A DNA stretch of 64,000 nucleotides. Origin: Kitasatospora indigofera (lineage in GTDB: Bacteria; Actinomycetota; Actinomycetes; Streptomycetales; Streptomycetaceae). The stretch spans positions 186,001 to 250,000 of the forward strand of contig NZ_BNBO01000005.1 in NCBI RefSeq assembly GCF_014655955.1, in the 5' to 3' direction. The number at the start of each line of letters is the position of its first letter. The first letter of the stretch is position 1. Shown piece by piece: positions 45,819-57,555 of this stretch. The notes under the pieces are model-generated. The model was not told the DNA's origin. It did not search any database and saw only the letters and a list, made by a program, of their open reading frames with translations. The position numbers were made by a program, and so were the translations under genes.

Positions 45819-46451
45819 CTACTCGAAGGACGGGCCGGCCGTACGGGTGCGCTTGATCTCGTAGAAGCCCGGGGTGGAGGCGACCAGCAGGGTGCCGTCC
45901 CACAGCCGGGCGGCGGCCTCGCCGCGCGGGGTCGGGGTGACGACCGGGCCGAAGAAGGCCACCCGCTCGCCGTCCGCGCCCTCGACCGCGATCACCGGGG
46001 TGCCGACCTCCTCGCCGACCAGGCCGATGCCCTCGGCGTGCGAGGCGCGCAGGGCCTCGTCGTGGATGTCGGTGTCGGCGGCGTCCGCCAGCTCGGCCGG
46101 CAGGCCGGCGGCGACCAGCGCGGCCTCGATGGTGGCGCGGTCGCGCGGCAGGGCCTCGTTGTGGAAGCGGGTGCCGATCTCGGTGTAGAGGCGGCCGAGC
46201 ACCTCGTCGCCGTGCTTCTCGGCGGCCGCGATGCAGACCCGGACCGCGCCCCAGGCCCCGGCGAGCAGCTCGCGGTAGGCCGGCGGGATGTCCTTGTCCT
46301 CGTTGAGCACGGCCAGGCTCATCACGTGCCAGCGCACGTCCACCGGGCGCAGCTGCTGAACCTCGATCAGCCAGCGGGAGGTCATCCAGGCCCAGGGGCA
46401 CAGCGGGTCGAACCAGAAGTCGGCGGTCTTGCGGTCTTCGGCAGCAGTCAC
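45819..46451 (-). CDS. Mycothiol-dependent nitroreductase-like (DsbA-fold) protein, CPWA variant
   Basis: A 210-residue thioredoxin-fold protein closely matching the mycobacterial Rv2466c family along its length: ADFWFDPLCPWAWMTSRWL at the N-terminus, VMSLAVLNEDKDIPPAYREL in the middle and FFGPVVTPTPRGEAAARLWD near the end. Rv2466c uses a CPWC active site with mycothiol; here the second cysteine is alanine (CPWA). A monothiol mechanism with mycothiol is therefore more likely. GTG start at 46451. Confidence 0.85.
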   Translation of the reverse strand: MTAAEDRKTADFWFDPLCPWAWMTSRWLIEVQQLRPVDVRWHVMSLAVLNEDKDIPPAYRELLAGAWGAVRVCIAAAEKHGDEVLGRLYTEIGTRFHNEALPRDRATIEAALVAAGLPAELADAADTDIHDEALRASHAEGIGLVGEEVGTPVIAVEGADGERVAFFGPVVTPTPRGEAAARLWDGTLLVASTPGFYEIKRTRTAGPSFE

Positions 46452-46671
46452 GGCCTTGTGATCCTTCGGTGAGTCGGGCTCCGGACACGGGTAGTACCCA
46501 AGGGCCCAACGCCCCGACCCGCCCGCTGATTCCGCCCGGCGCCCACCGGCCTGTGCAATGGTACCGACCGGCGGGCCCGTGAAAGGATGCCCGGGAAAGC
46601 GCCGGCCGCCGACCAGCGGCCCGCGGACCGCAGAACGCACCACCGTGCGAGCCGGACAAAGGAGTACCGCC

Positions 46672-49236
46672 GTGCCGGGCAAGAACCTGAGCCGTGAGGA
46701 AGCCCAGCAGCGGGCCGGCATCCTGGAGGTGGACGGCTACCGGGTGCACCTGGACGTGACCTCGGCCACCGACCCCGCGGCCGGCACCTTCCGCTCCAGC
46801 ACCACCGTCCGCTTCCGCTGCTCGGAGCCGGGCGCCGGCACCTTCGTGGACCTGCTGGCGCCCGCCGTGCGCTCGGTCCGCCTCAACGGCCGCGAGCTGG
46901 CCCCGGCCGAGGTCTTCGACGGCGCCCGGATCACGCTGGACGGCCTGGCCGCGGAGAACGTCCTGGAGGTGGAGGCGGACTGCGCGTACAGCCGCACCGG
47001 CGAGGGGCTGCACCGGTTCACCGACCCCGCGGACGGCGAGACCTACCTCTACACCCACTACGAGCCGGCCGACGCCCGCCGGGTCTTCGCCGACTTCGAA
47101 CAGCCCGACCTGAAGGCGCCGTTCACCTTCTCGGTGACCGCGCCCACCGCCTGGGACGTCTGGTCGAACGCCGTCCACGAGAACGTCAAGGACGAAGGCG
47201 CCGCCCGCACCTGGGAGTTCGCGCCGACCCGGCCGATCTCGACCTACCTCACCGCCGTGGTGGCCGGCCCGTACCACGTCGAGCGCGACCACTACAGCCG
47301 CGAACTGCCCGACGGCAGCACCCTGGAGATCCCGCTCTCGGCGCTCTGCCGCCGGTCGCTGGCCCCCTACTTCGACGCGGACGAGATCCTCGGCGTCACC
47401 AAGCAGGGCCTGGACTACTTCCACCAGGAGTTCGACTACCCGTACCCGTTCGGCAAGTACGACCAGGCCTTCGTCCCCGAGTACAACATCGGCGCGATGG
47501 AGAACCCCGGCTGCGTGACCTTCCGCGAGGAGTTCATCTTCCGCTCGAAGGTCACCGAGGCCGCCTACGAGGGCCGGGCCAACGTCGTCCTGCACGAGAT
47601 GGCGCACATGTGGTTCGGCGACCTGGTCACCATGCGCTGGTGGGACGACCTGTGGCTGAAGGAGTCCTTCGCCGACTTCATGGGCTCGTACGCGCTGCTG
47701 GCCGCCGGCACCAAGTACCGCTCGGCCTGGATCACCTTCGCCAACCAGCGCAAGGCCTGGGCCTACCGGCAGGACCAGTTCCCGACCACCCACCCGATCA
47801 CCGCCGACATCCGGGACCTGGAGGACGCCAAGCTCAACTTCGACGGCATCACCTACGCCAAGGGCGCCGCGGTGCTCAAGCAGCTGGTGGCGTACGTCGG
47901 GCGGGACGCCTTCTTCGAGGGCGCCCGGCGCTACTTCAAGCAGCACGCGTACGGCAACACCGTCCTGGACGACCTGCTCGGCGCGCTGGAGGGGACCAGC
48001 GGGCGCGACCTCACCTCCTGGGCCCGCGCCTGGCTGCAGACCGCCGGCGTCAACGCGCTCACCCCGCAGCTCACCGTCGACGCGGAGGGCCGGATCACCG
48101 AACTCGCCGTCCTCCAGGACGGCGAGCCGCAGCGCCCGCACCGGGTCGCGGTCGGCTGCTACGACCGGGACGCCGACGGGGCCCTGGTGCGCACCGACCG
48201 GATCGAGCTGGACGTCACCGGCGCCCGCACCGTCGTCGCCGAACTCGCCGGGCGGCCCCGGCCGGCCCTGGTGCTGCTCAACGACGACGACCTCACCTAC
48301 TGCAAGATCCGCTTCGACGCGGAGTCGCTGGAGACCCTGCGCACCGGGCTCGGCGACATCACCGACGGCCTCGCCCGGGCCCTCGCCTGGTCGGCGGTCT
48401 GGAACCTCACCCGGGACGGCCTGATGCCGGCCCGCGACTACGTGGCGCTGGTGCTGCGGTTCGCCGGGCAGGAGTCCAACATCGGCGTCCTGCAGTCCCT
48501 GCACCAGCAGGTCAAGGGCGCGGTCGACCTCTACGCCGACCCGGCCTGGCGGGCCGAGGGCGGCCGGCTGCTCGCCGAGGGCGCGCTGCGCGAGCTGCGC
48601 GCCGCCGCGCCCGGCGGCGACCACCAGCTGGCCTGGGCACGCTTCCTGGCCCAGACCGCGAGCGGCTCCGAGCACCTGCGGCTGGTCCGCGGCCTGCTGG
48701 CCGGCAGCGCCCGGATCGACGGCCTGACCGTCGACCAGGAGCTGCGCTGGTCGTTCTGGCTGGCGCTCGCCGCGGCCGGCGACGCGACCGAGGAGGAGCT
48801 GGCCGGCGAACTCGCCGCCGACAACACCGCCGGCGGCCGGCGGCAGTACACCCAGTGCCTGGCCGCCCGCCCCACCGCCGAGGCCAAGGCCGCCGCCTGG
48901 TCGGCCGTGATCGACTCGGACGAGCTGCCCAACGCCCTGGTGGAGGCGCAGATCGCGGGCTTCGCCCCGGCCGGGCAGCGCGAGCTCACCGCCCCGTACG
49001 CCGAGCGGTACTTCGGGGTGCTGGAGCGGATCTGGGCGGAGCGCACCATCGAGATCGCGATGCGGGTCGTCGGCGGCTTCTTCCCCCGGCTGCAGATCAG
49101 CACGCGGACGCTGGCCGCCGCCGACGCCTGGCTGACCGGCCACCCGGACGCGGCGCCCGCGCTGCGCCGGCTCGTCCTGGAGTGCCGGGACGACCTGGCC
49201 CGGGCGCTGCGGGCCCAGGCCTGCGACCGCGTCTGA
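46672..49236 (+). CDS. pepN: Aminopeptidase N (M1 family)
   Basis: An 854-residue cytosolic zinc aminopeptidase. The exopeptidase motif GAMENPG precedes the zinc motif HEMAHMWFGDLVTMRWWDD (first His near residue 308), with the third ligand Glu in LWLKESFADF. The ERAP1-like C-terminal helical domain follows. GTG 46672 has GGAG 7 nt upstream. It removes N-terminal residues in peptide turnover. It is a conserved streptomycete neighbour of the thioredoxin-fold gene. Confidence 0.95.
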   Translation: MPGKNLSREEAQQRAGILEVDGYRVHLDVTSATDPAAGTFRSSTTVRFRCSEPGAGTFVDLLAPAVRSVRLNGRELAPAEVFDGARITLDGLAAENVLEVEADCAYSRTGEGLHRFTDPADGETYLYTHYEPADARRVFADFEQPDLKAPFTFSVTAPTAWDVWSNAVHENVKDEGAARTWEFAPTRPISTYLTAVVAGPYHVERDHYSRELPDGSTLEIPLSALCRRSLAPYFDADEILGVTKQGLDYFHQEFDYPYPFGKYDQAFVPEYNIGAMENPGCVTFREEFIFRSKVTEAAYEGRANVVLHEMAHMWFGDLVTMRWWDDLWLKESFADFMGSYALLAAGTKYRSAWITFANQRKAWAYRQDQFPTTHPITADIRDLEDAKLNFDGITYAKGAAVLKQLVAYVGRDAFFEGARRYFKQHAYGNTVLDDLLGALEGTSGRDLTSWARAWLQTAGVNALTPQLTVDAEGRITELAVLQDGEPQRPHRVAVGCYDRDADGALVRTDRIELDVTGARTVVAELAGRPRPALVLLNDDDLTYCKIRFDAESLETLRTGLGDITDGLARALAWSAVWNLTRDGLMPARDYVALVLRFAGQESNIGVLQSLHQQVKGAVDLYADPAWRAEGGRLLAEGALRELRAAAPGGDHQLAWARFLAQTASGSEHLRLVRGLLAGSARIDGLTVDQELRWSFWLALAAAGDATEEELAGELAADNTAGGRRQYTQCLAARPTAEAKAAAWSAVIDSDELPNALVEAQIAGFAPAGQRELTAPYAERYFGVLERIWAERTIEIAMRVVGGFFPRLQISTRTLAAADAWLTGHPDAAPALRRLVLECRDDLARALRAQACDRV

Positions 49237-49249
49237 GCACGGAGCACGG

Positions 49250-49297
49250 CGGGGGCCGCCCGGAGTGGGACCTTCTCCCCACTCCGGACGGCCCCCG
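49250..49297. terminator. Bidirectional terminator pepN / chitinase
   Basis: Outer arms CGGGGGCCG and inner arms CCGGAGTGGG with complements, one mismatch between them, 8-nt loop, between convergent genes. Confidence 0.82.
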
Positions 49298-49315
49298 CGT
49301 CGTCCCGCGGCCTTC

Positions 49316-50641
<1,326 letters not shown>

Positions 50642-50678
50642 ACGAGAAGACCCCGTGGCTCTCTCTGAGTCAGCACTT

Positions 50679-50694
50679 AATGGTCTGGACCAAG
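50679..50694 (-). promoter_or_regulatory. DasR-type (dre) box of the second chitinase
   Basis: AATGGTCTGGACCAAG contains TGGTCTgGACCA, one base off the dre core TGGTCTAGACCA. A weaker second half-site (GGTTTAGTCCACT, near 50705) follows further upstream. This would be a GlcNAc-linked repression site. Confidence 0.65.
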
Positions 50695-50885
50695 CTGAAA
50701 CAGAGGTTTAGTCCACTCGGACCCTTCCGCACAAGGGGTAGCGGCCGACGGATTCGGCCGGGCACGCCTCCAACACCCCTCCCGGACGCGGTTCCTGACA
50801 CCGTCCCGGCCCGGACGGGCCCCGTCCCGGCAGGAGTTCGCCGCGGGCCCCGGCAGGAGTTCCGCACGGGGCCCGGCACGACGAA

Positions 50886-50921
50886 GGCCGGGCCGCACCC
50901 CCGTGGGGATGCGGCCCGGCC
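50886..50921 (-). terminator. Terminator after acnA
   Basis: 12-bp perfect arms (GGCCGGGCCGCA and complement) extended by CCCC/GGGG, 19 nt past the aconitase stop. Confidence 0.82.
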
Positions 50922-50939
50922 CGGTGCCTACGGCGTCGG

Positions 50940-53585
<2,646 letters not shown>

Positions 53586-53632
53586 GACTGACTCCTTTTA
53601 GGTGCTTCGTGCGGTGCCCGGCCTCTCGATGG

Positions 53633-53661
53633 TAAGGTCTGCCTAACTTAGGTCTACCTAA
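53633..53661 (-). promoter_or_regulatory. Tandem iron-box-like palindromes before acnA
   Basis: TAAGGTCTGCCTAA (53633-53646) and TTAGGTCTACCTAA (53648-53661, perfect 6-2-6 palindrome) lie side by side about 50-75 bp from the acnA start. They resemble the DtxR-family (DmdR/IdeR) iron box TTAGGTTAGGCTCACCTAA. Iron control of an Fe-S enzyme makes sense. Confidence 0.6.
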
Positions 53662-53692
53662 CCCGGATCGCCGGTGAGCGCCTCTCGGCAAG

Positions 53693-53745
53693 TATCTTGA
53701 TGTCGAGATAAATAGTAGTGGGCAGTTATCTCGATGTCGAGATAA
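53693..53745 (-). promoter_or_regulatory. Pair of MarR-type palindromes before acnA
   Basis: TATCTTGATGTCGAGATA (53693-53710, one mismatch) and TTATCTCGATGTCGAGATAA (53726-53745, perfect 9-2-9), centres 34 bp apart. They resemble MarR-family operators. The MarR-type regulator TamR is reported to control aconitase in S. coelicolor, so TamR is a good candidate. Confidence 0.6.
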
Positions 53746-54097
53746 ACCATAGTGCATGTCTCGCGCAAGCACGCGCCCGGCATGCCCGTGTGCCGCCCTG
53801 CCGGATTCGGCCCGCAGGACGTGGCGCCAGCAGCCGCCCCGCCCGCCCGGCGCGCAGCCGCCCCACCCGCCCAGGCTCCCGCGGGGACACGAACGGCGAG
53901 GAAGCGGCGGGTGGCCGCAGGTGGCCCGGCGCGCCGCGAACCAGGGCACCGGACGGCACGGGCGCCGGCCGGTCCGGAACCGGACGGCAGGGCACCGGAC
54001 GGCAGGGACGGGTGACGGTGCCCGACGGCGGGGCGGGTACGCCCCCGGCAGCGCCGGCGCATCCCCGGCAGGGGCGCTCGGTCCTGTGGCGGGGCGG

Positions 54098-54232
54098 TCA
54101 GTCCCTGCGGCGGGAGCGGGCGATCCGGACCAGGAGCACCACCCCGACCAGCACGGCGACGGCCACCACGATCAGGGCGACCAGCAGCCCCGCCGACTCG
54201 TCGGGTTCAGGGGCGATGTCAGCGAGACGCAC
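54098..54232 (-). CDS. 44-residue single-helix membrane peptide
   Basis: VRLADIAPEPDESAGLLVAL, then one membrane helix ending in a basic tail (RIARSRRRD). GTG 54232 has GGAGG 7 nt upstream. It overlaps the end of the preceding membrane gene by 14 bp, so the two are translated together. It may be a small partner subunit of that protein. Confidence 0.65.
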   Translation of the reverse strand: MRLADIAPEPDESAGLLVALIVVAVAVLVGVVLLVRIARSRRRD

Positions 54233-55196
54233 GGGGTTTCCTCCCGGTGGGGTCGATGCCCAGGACGAGCACGAGCAGGACGGGGAATTCGAGGTAGGCG
54301 TGGTAGCTCGCCAACGCCGCGTACAGGGCCTTTCCCTGGGCGTAGTCGCTGGCGAACAGCACGGCCAGGGCCGCACCGGCCGCCAGCCCGAGCGCCCAGG
54401 CCCGGCGGCCGCGCAGGCCCGGGGCGCGGCGCTCGAAGGCGGCGCTCGCCTCCGGGGCGTAGCGCGGCAGGAACCACACCCAGACCACGTAGTGCATGGT
54501 CTGCAGGAAGGCGAAGACCGCGACGAAGCGCAGCCCGGCCGAGCCGTCCAGCCAGCCGGGCGGGGTGTACGAGACGGCCAGCCGGTCGGCCGTGGCGGTG
54601 GCCGGCGCCGCCCAGCCGTCCAGCGTCCCGCCGAGCAGCAGGGCCGGGACGACCAGCACCCAGCCGCACTGCACCGCCATGAAGGCGGCCCGTCCGCGCG
54701 GCAGACCGCGCGACCACTCCAGCAGGAAGAGCAGCGGCACCAGGTTGTGCAGATGGGTCAGCACCACGAAGTGGTAGCCCGGAAAGCTCAGCGAGGCGGT
54801 GGCCGCGAGCAGCAGGAGCGCCGCCGAGGCCGCCAGCAGCCACGGGCGCCGGCGCAGCGCGTGCAGGCAGGCCGCCGCCAGCAGCCCGTACACCAGCAGG
54901 ATCTCGGCGGCGCGGGAGGCGGTCGAGACCGGGAGCAGCCGGCACAGCACGATGCCGGTGATCAGTGCCACCAGCAGCTTCAGGAACGGCCCGGCCAGCA
55001 CGCTCTCGAAGCGCCCGGTGACGTAGCGCAGTTCGAGGACGTTGTGCAGGATGCCGAAGAGCGCGAGACCGAGGACGGCCGTGCCGGCCGGCGCCCGCAG
55101 CGCCGCGGCCAGCGCCAGGGCGGTGGCCGCGAGGAAACCCGCCAGCGGCGCCGCGCCGAGGCCGCGCGCCGGGGCGGCGAGTGCCGCAGTGGCCAT
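54219..55196 (-). CDS. Polytopic membrane protein, unknown
   Basis: A 325-residue protein with about nine helices. Conserved-looking histidines sit at helix ends (GILHNVLELRYVTGRFE, VVLTHLHNLVPLLFLLEW, FLQTMHYVVWVWFLPRY, ASYHAYLEFPVLLVL), which could bind metal or heme, or act in a membrane oxygenase. This is speculative, and I do not recognise the family. ATG 55196 has GGAGG 7 nt upstream. It is followed by the overlapping 44-residue gene, and diverges from another small membrane gene 61 bp away. Confidence 0.7.
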   Translation of the reverse strand: MATAALAAPARGLGAAPLAGFLAATALALAAALRAPAGTAVLGLALFGILHNVLELRYVTGRFESVLAGPFLKLLVALITGIVLCRLLPVSTASRAAEILLVYGLLAAACLHALRRRPWLLAASAALLLLAATASLSFPGYHFVVLTHLHNLVPLLFLLEWSRGLPRGRAAFMAVQCGWVLVVPALLLGGTLDGWAAPATATADRLAVSYTPPGWLDGSAGLRFVAVFAFLQTMHYVVWVWFLPRYAPEASAAFERRAPGLRGRRAWALGLAAGAALAVLFASDYAQGKALYAALASYHAYLEFPVLLVLVLGIDPTGRKPRASR

Positions 55197-55257
55197 CCTG
55201 GTCCCTCCCTGTTCCCCCGCGTTCCACCGCCGGCCCGCACCTGGCACGATCACGCCC

Positions 55258-55611
55258 GTGCCGTATCTCCTCGCGTTCGCGCTCACCCTGCTGGTCGAGG
55301 TGCCGCTGTACGTCGGGGCGCTCGCCCTCGACGGCACCGGGCGGGCCCGGGCCACGGCGGTGGCCGTGGCGGTCAACTGTGCGACGCACCCGGCGCTCTG
55401 GTGGTTCCTCGGCCGCTTCACCGGTGCGACCGCCGCAGCGTACTGGACCGCCCTCACCCTCGCGGAGCTGGCCGTCGTCGCCGTGGAGGCGGCCCTGCTC
55501 GCGCCGCTGGCCGGCTGCCGCGGACCGCTGCCGTACGCGGCCTCGTTCACCGCCAACGCGGCCTCGGTGCTGGCGGGCATGCTGGTGGCCCGGGGCCTGG
55601 CGGCCGGCTGA
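55258..55611 (+). CDS. Small membrane protein, three to four helices
   Basis: A 117-residue hydrophobic protein (YLLAFALTLLVEVPLYVGAL; ATHPALWWFLGR; LAELAVVAVEAALLAPLAG; AASVLAGMLVARGLAAG). Function unknown. The start is probably GTG 55258. It diverges from the polytopic membrane gene, suggesting a shared control region. A 7-bp repeat array begins right after its stop codon. Confidence 0.62.
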   Translation: MPYLLAFALTLLVEVPLYVGALALDGTGRARATAVAVAVNCATHPALWWFLGRFTGATAAAYWTALTLAELAVVAVEAALLAPLAGCRGPLPYAASFTANAASVLAGMLVARGLAAG

Positions 55612-55612
55612 C

Positions 55613-55647
55613 GGCTCACGGCTCACGGCTCACGGCTCACGGCTCAC
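55613..55647. repeat. 7-bp tandem repeat GGCTCAC, five copies
   Basis: Five exact heptamers immediately behind a stop codon, followed by a partial unit. Confidence 0.9.
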
Positions 55648-55740
55648 GGCAGCTAGCGTGGGCGGGACGGGCCCCGGGTCGGGTCCCGACCGTGACAGGC
55701 CGCCGAAGAGACGGACTGACCGACAGGCCGGAGGCCGTGA

Positions 55741-56148
55741 ATGATCGTGGTGGACGCTTCCGCACTGGTGCTGGCCCTGGCGGACGAGGGCGAGCGCGGC
55801 GACCGCGCCCGCGCGCTGCTCGCGGCCGGCGGCGAGTGGGTGGCCCCGGAGCATCTGCTGATCGAGGTGATGCAGTCCCTGCGGGGTCTGTACCTGGCGA
55901 AGGAGCTGACGGCCGGACGGGTCGCCGAACTGGCCGCGGAGTTGCCCGGGCTCACGGTCCGCACGGTGCAGGTCGCGCCGCTGCTGGGGCGGATCTGGGA
56001 GCTGAAGGACAACCTGACGCCGGACGACGCCGCGTACGTGGCCGTGGCGGAGCGGTACGGGGCGCCGCTGGTGACGGCCGACCTGCGGCTGATGCGGGCC
56101 AGCGGACCGCGCTGCGAGATCCAGGGGATCGTCCGCGGCCAGGACTGA
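55741..56148 (+). CDS. PIN-domain (VapC-like) ribonuclease toxin, no visible antitoxin
   Basis: A 135-residue protein with the PIN acidic residues: D5 (MIVVDASALV), E42 (LLIEVMQSL), D95/D96 (LTPDDAAYVA) and D114 (LVTADLRLM). VapC toxins cleave tRNA or rRNA. The antitoxin gene normally sits just upstream and overlaps, but the 129 bp upstream contain only a 7-bp repeat, a GGTCGGG-T-CCCGACC palindrome (55677-55691) and stop codons in the possible frame. It is either a solo PIN protein or a toxin that has lost its partner. An upstream TGA is directly followed by ATG. Confidence 0.8.
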   Translation: MIVVDASALVLALADEGERGDRARALLAAGGEWVAPEHLLIEVMQSLRGLYLAKELTAGRVAELAAELPGLTVRTVQVAPLLGRIWELKDNLTPDDAAYVAVAERYGAPLVTADLRLMRASGPRCEIQGIVRGQD

Positions 56149-56208
56149 CACCGCCGAGCCGCGCCGAACCTCGCGGACAGCGCCGGGTGGGCGCGGTGGA
56201 CCAGAACC

Positions 56209-56284
56209 GGGACCGGGACCGGGACCAGGACCAGGACCAGGACCAGGGGACCGGACCGGACCGCCGGCCTCCGTGACGGTCCGG
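56209..56284. repeat. 6-bp repeat array and weak terminator after PIN gene
   Basis: Six hexamers (GGGACC x3, AGGACC x3) occupy 56209-56244. A hairpin CCGGACCG / CGGTCCGG with a 13-nt loop follows at 56256-56284 and may end argF transcription. Confidence 0.7.
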
Positions 56285-56306
56285 CGTGGGGGCGGCCCGG
56301 CGCCGG

Positions 56307-57308
56307 TCAGGCGCCGAGGGTCGCGACCAGGACGGCCTTGATGGTGTGCAGCCGGTTCTCCGCCTGGTCGAAGACCACCGAGTGCGACGACTCGAAGAGC
56401 TCGTCGGTGCACTCCAGCTCGGTCATCCCGGTGGCCTCGAACATCTGCCGGCCGAGGGCCGTGCCGAGGTCGTGGAAGGCCGGCAGGCAGTGCAGGAACT
56501 TCACGGCCGGGTTCCCGGTGGCCCGGACGGTGTCCATCGAGACCTGGTACGGCTTGAGCAGTTCGATCCGCTCGGCCCAGACCTCCTTCGGCTCCCCCAT
56601 CGAGACCCAGACGTCGGTGTAGAGGAAGTCGGCGCCGGCCACGCCCTCGGCGACGTCCTCGGTCAGGGTGATCCGCGCGCCGGTGTCCTCGGCGAGCGCG
56701 CGCGCCGCCTTCCGGACGTCCTCGGCCGGCCAGAGTTCCCGGGGAGCGACGATCCGGATGTCCATGCCGAGCAGGGCACCCGTGACGAGCAGCGAGTTGC
56801 CCATGTTGGAGCGGGCGTCGCCGAGGTAGGCGAGGGCGGTCTCGGCGAAGGGCTTCGTCGAGTGCTCCTGGACGGTCAGGACGTCGGCCAGCATCTGGGT
56901 CGGGTGCCACTCGTCGGTGAGGCCGTTCCAGACCGGGACGTTCGCGTGGGCGGCGAGTTCCTCGACGATCTCCTGGCCGTGCCCCCGGTACTCGATGCCG
57001 TCGAACATCCGGCCGAGCACCCGGGCGGTGTCCTTGATCGACTCCTTGTGGCCGATCTGCGAGCCGGAGGGGTCGAGGTAGGTGGTGCTGGCGCCCTGGT
57101 CGTGGGCGGCGACCTCGAAGGCGCAGCGGGTCCGGGTGGAGGTCTTCTCGAAGATCAGCGCGATGTTCTTGCCGCGCAGCCGGGGCTGCTCGGCACCGGC
57201 GTACTTCGCGGCCTTGAGCTGGGCCGCGAGGTCCACCAGGAAGCGGAACTCCTGGGGAGTGAAGTCGAGCTCCTTGAGGAAGTGCCTGTTCCGGAGGTTG
57301 AACGCCAT
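56307..57308 (-). CDS. argF: Ornithine carbamoyltransferase
   Basis: A 333-residue enzyme making citrulline from ornithine and carbamoyl phosphate. The phosphate motif STRTR is in [16 protein letters not shown], and the ornithine loop is [11 protein letters not shown]. Length and motifs fit both biosynthetic and catabolic OTCases; no arginine deiminase or carbamate kinase gene lies alongside, and the upstream AT-rich region contains an ARG-box-like element. ATG 57308 has GGAG upstream. Confidence 0.93.
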   Translation of the reverse strand: MAFNLRNRHFLKELDFTPQEFRFLVDLAAQLKAAKYAGAEQPRLRGKNIALIFEKTSTRTRCAFEVAAHDQGASTTYLDPSGSQIGHKESIKDTARVLGRMFDGIEYRGHGQEIVEELAAHANVPVWNGLTDEWHPTQMLADVLTVQEHSTKPFAETALAYLGDARSNMGNSLLVTGALLGMDIRIVAPRELWPAEDVRKAARALAEDTGARITLTEDVAEGVAGADFLYTDVWVSMGEPKEVWAERIELLKPYQVSMDTVRATGNPAVKFLHCLPAFHDLGTALGRQMFEATGMTELECTDELFESSHSVVFDQAENRLHTIKAVLVATLGA

Positions 57309-57348
57309 GCCGGGCTCCTGAGTGGGTGACGCGGACCGTGAAGCGGCA

Positions 57349-57382
57349 ATTATATACGACACTTCGAATTTCTATGCAGAAA
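57349..57382 (-). promoter_or_regulatory. argF promoter with ARG-box-like sequence
   Basis: On the minus strand a perfect -10 TATAAT (57349-57354) lies about 40 nt from the start codon. Upstream, CTGCATAGAAATTCGAA (57362-57378) resembles an ArgR half-operator pair and overlaps the -35 position. The region is unusually AT-rich for this genome. Confidence 0.5.
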
Positions 57383-57555
57383 GGGGGAGGGACCTGCCGG
57401 AGGCCTGGTGGGGCGACCGGCGGAGCGGCCGCCGTGCCCGCGGAGCCGCGTCCGGGCTCCTCCCGCCGGACCGGCCCCGCCCCCGGCCGGGGAACGGGCC
57501 GGCGGCTGCCCGGCGGCGCGCTCGCGCACTCCGCCGGGCGCCTCGCCCGTGCCGT

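Larger units (their letters stand above)
53586..54097. other. Control region upstream of acnA, no gene
   Basis: Holds the two palindrome groups listed separately (53633-53745). The remainder to 54097 is GC-rich without a believable ORF, with short GCACCGGACGGCA-type repeats near 53985-54010. Confidence 0.55.

Noticed and set aside
55612..55740. Antitoxin gene for the PIN protein
   Set aside because: The frame leading to the TGA before the toxin start is closed by another TGA about 20 bases earlier; no other ORF fits.
53718..56276. 852-codon plus-strand ORF
   Set aside because: Spans antisense sequence and several real genes; Arg/Pro/Gln-rich translation typical of a GC shadow frame.
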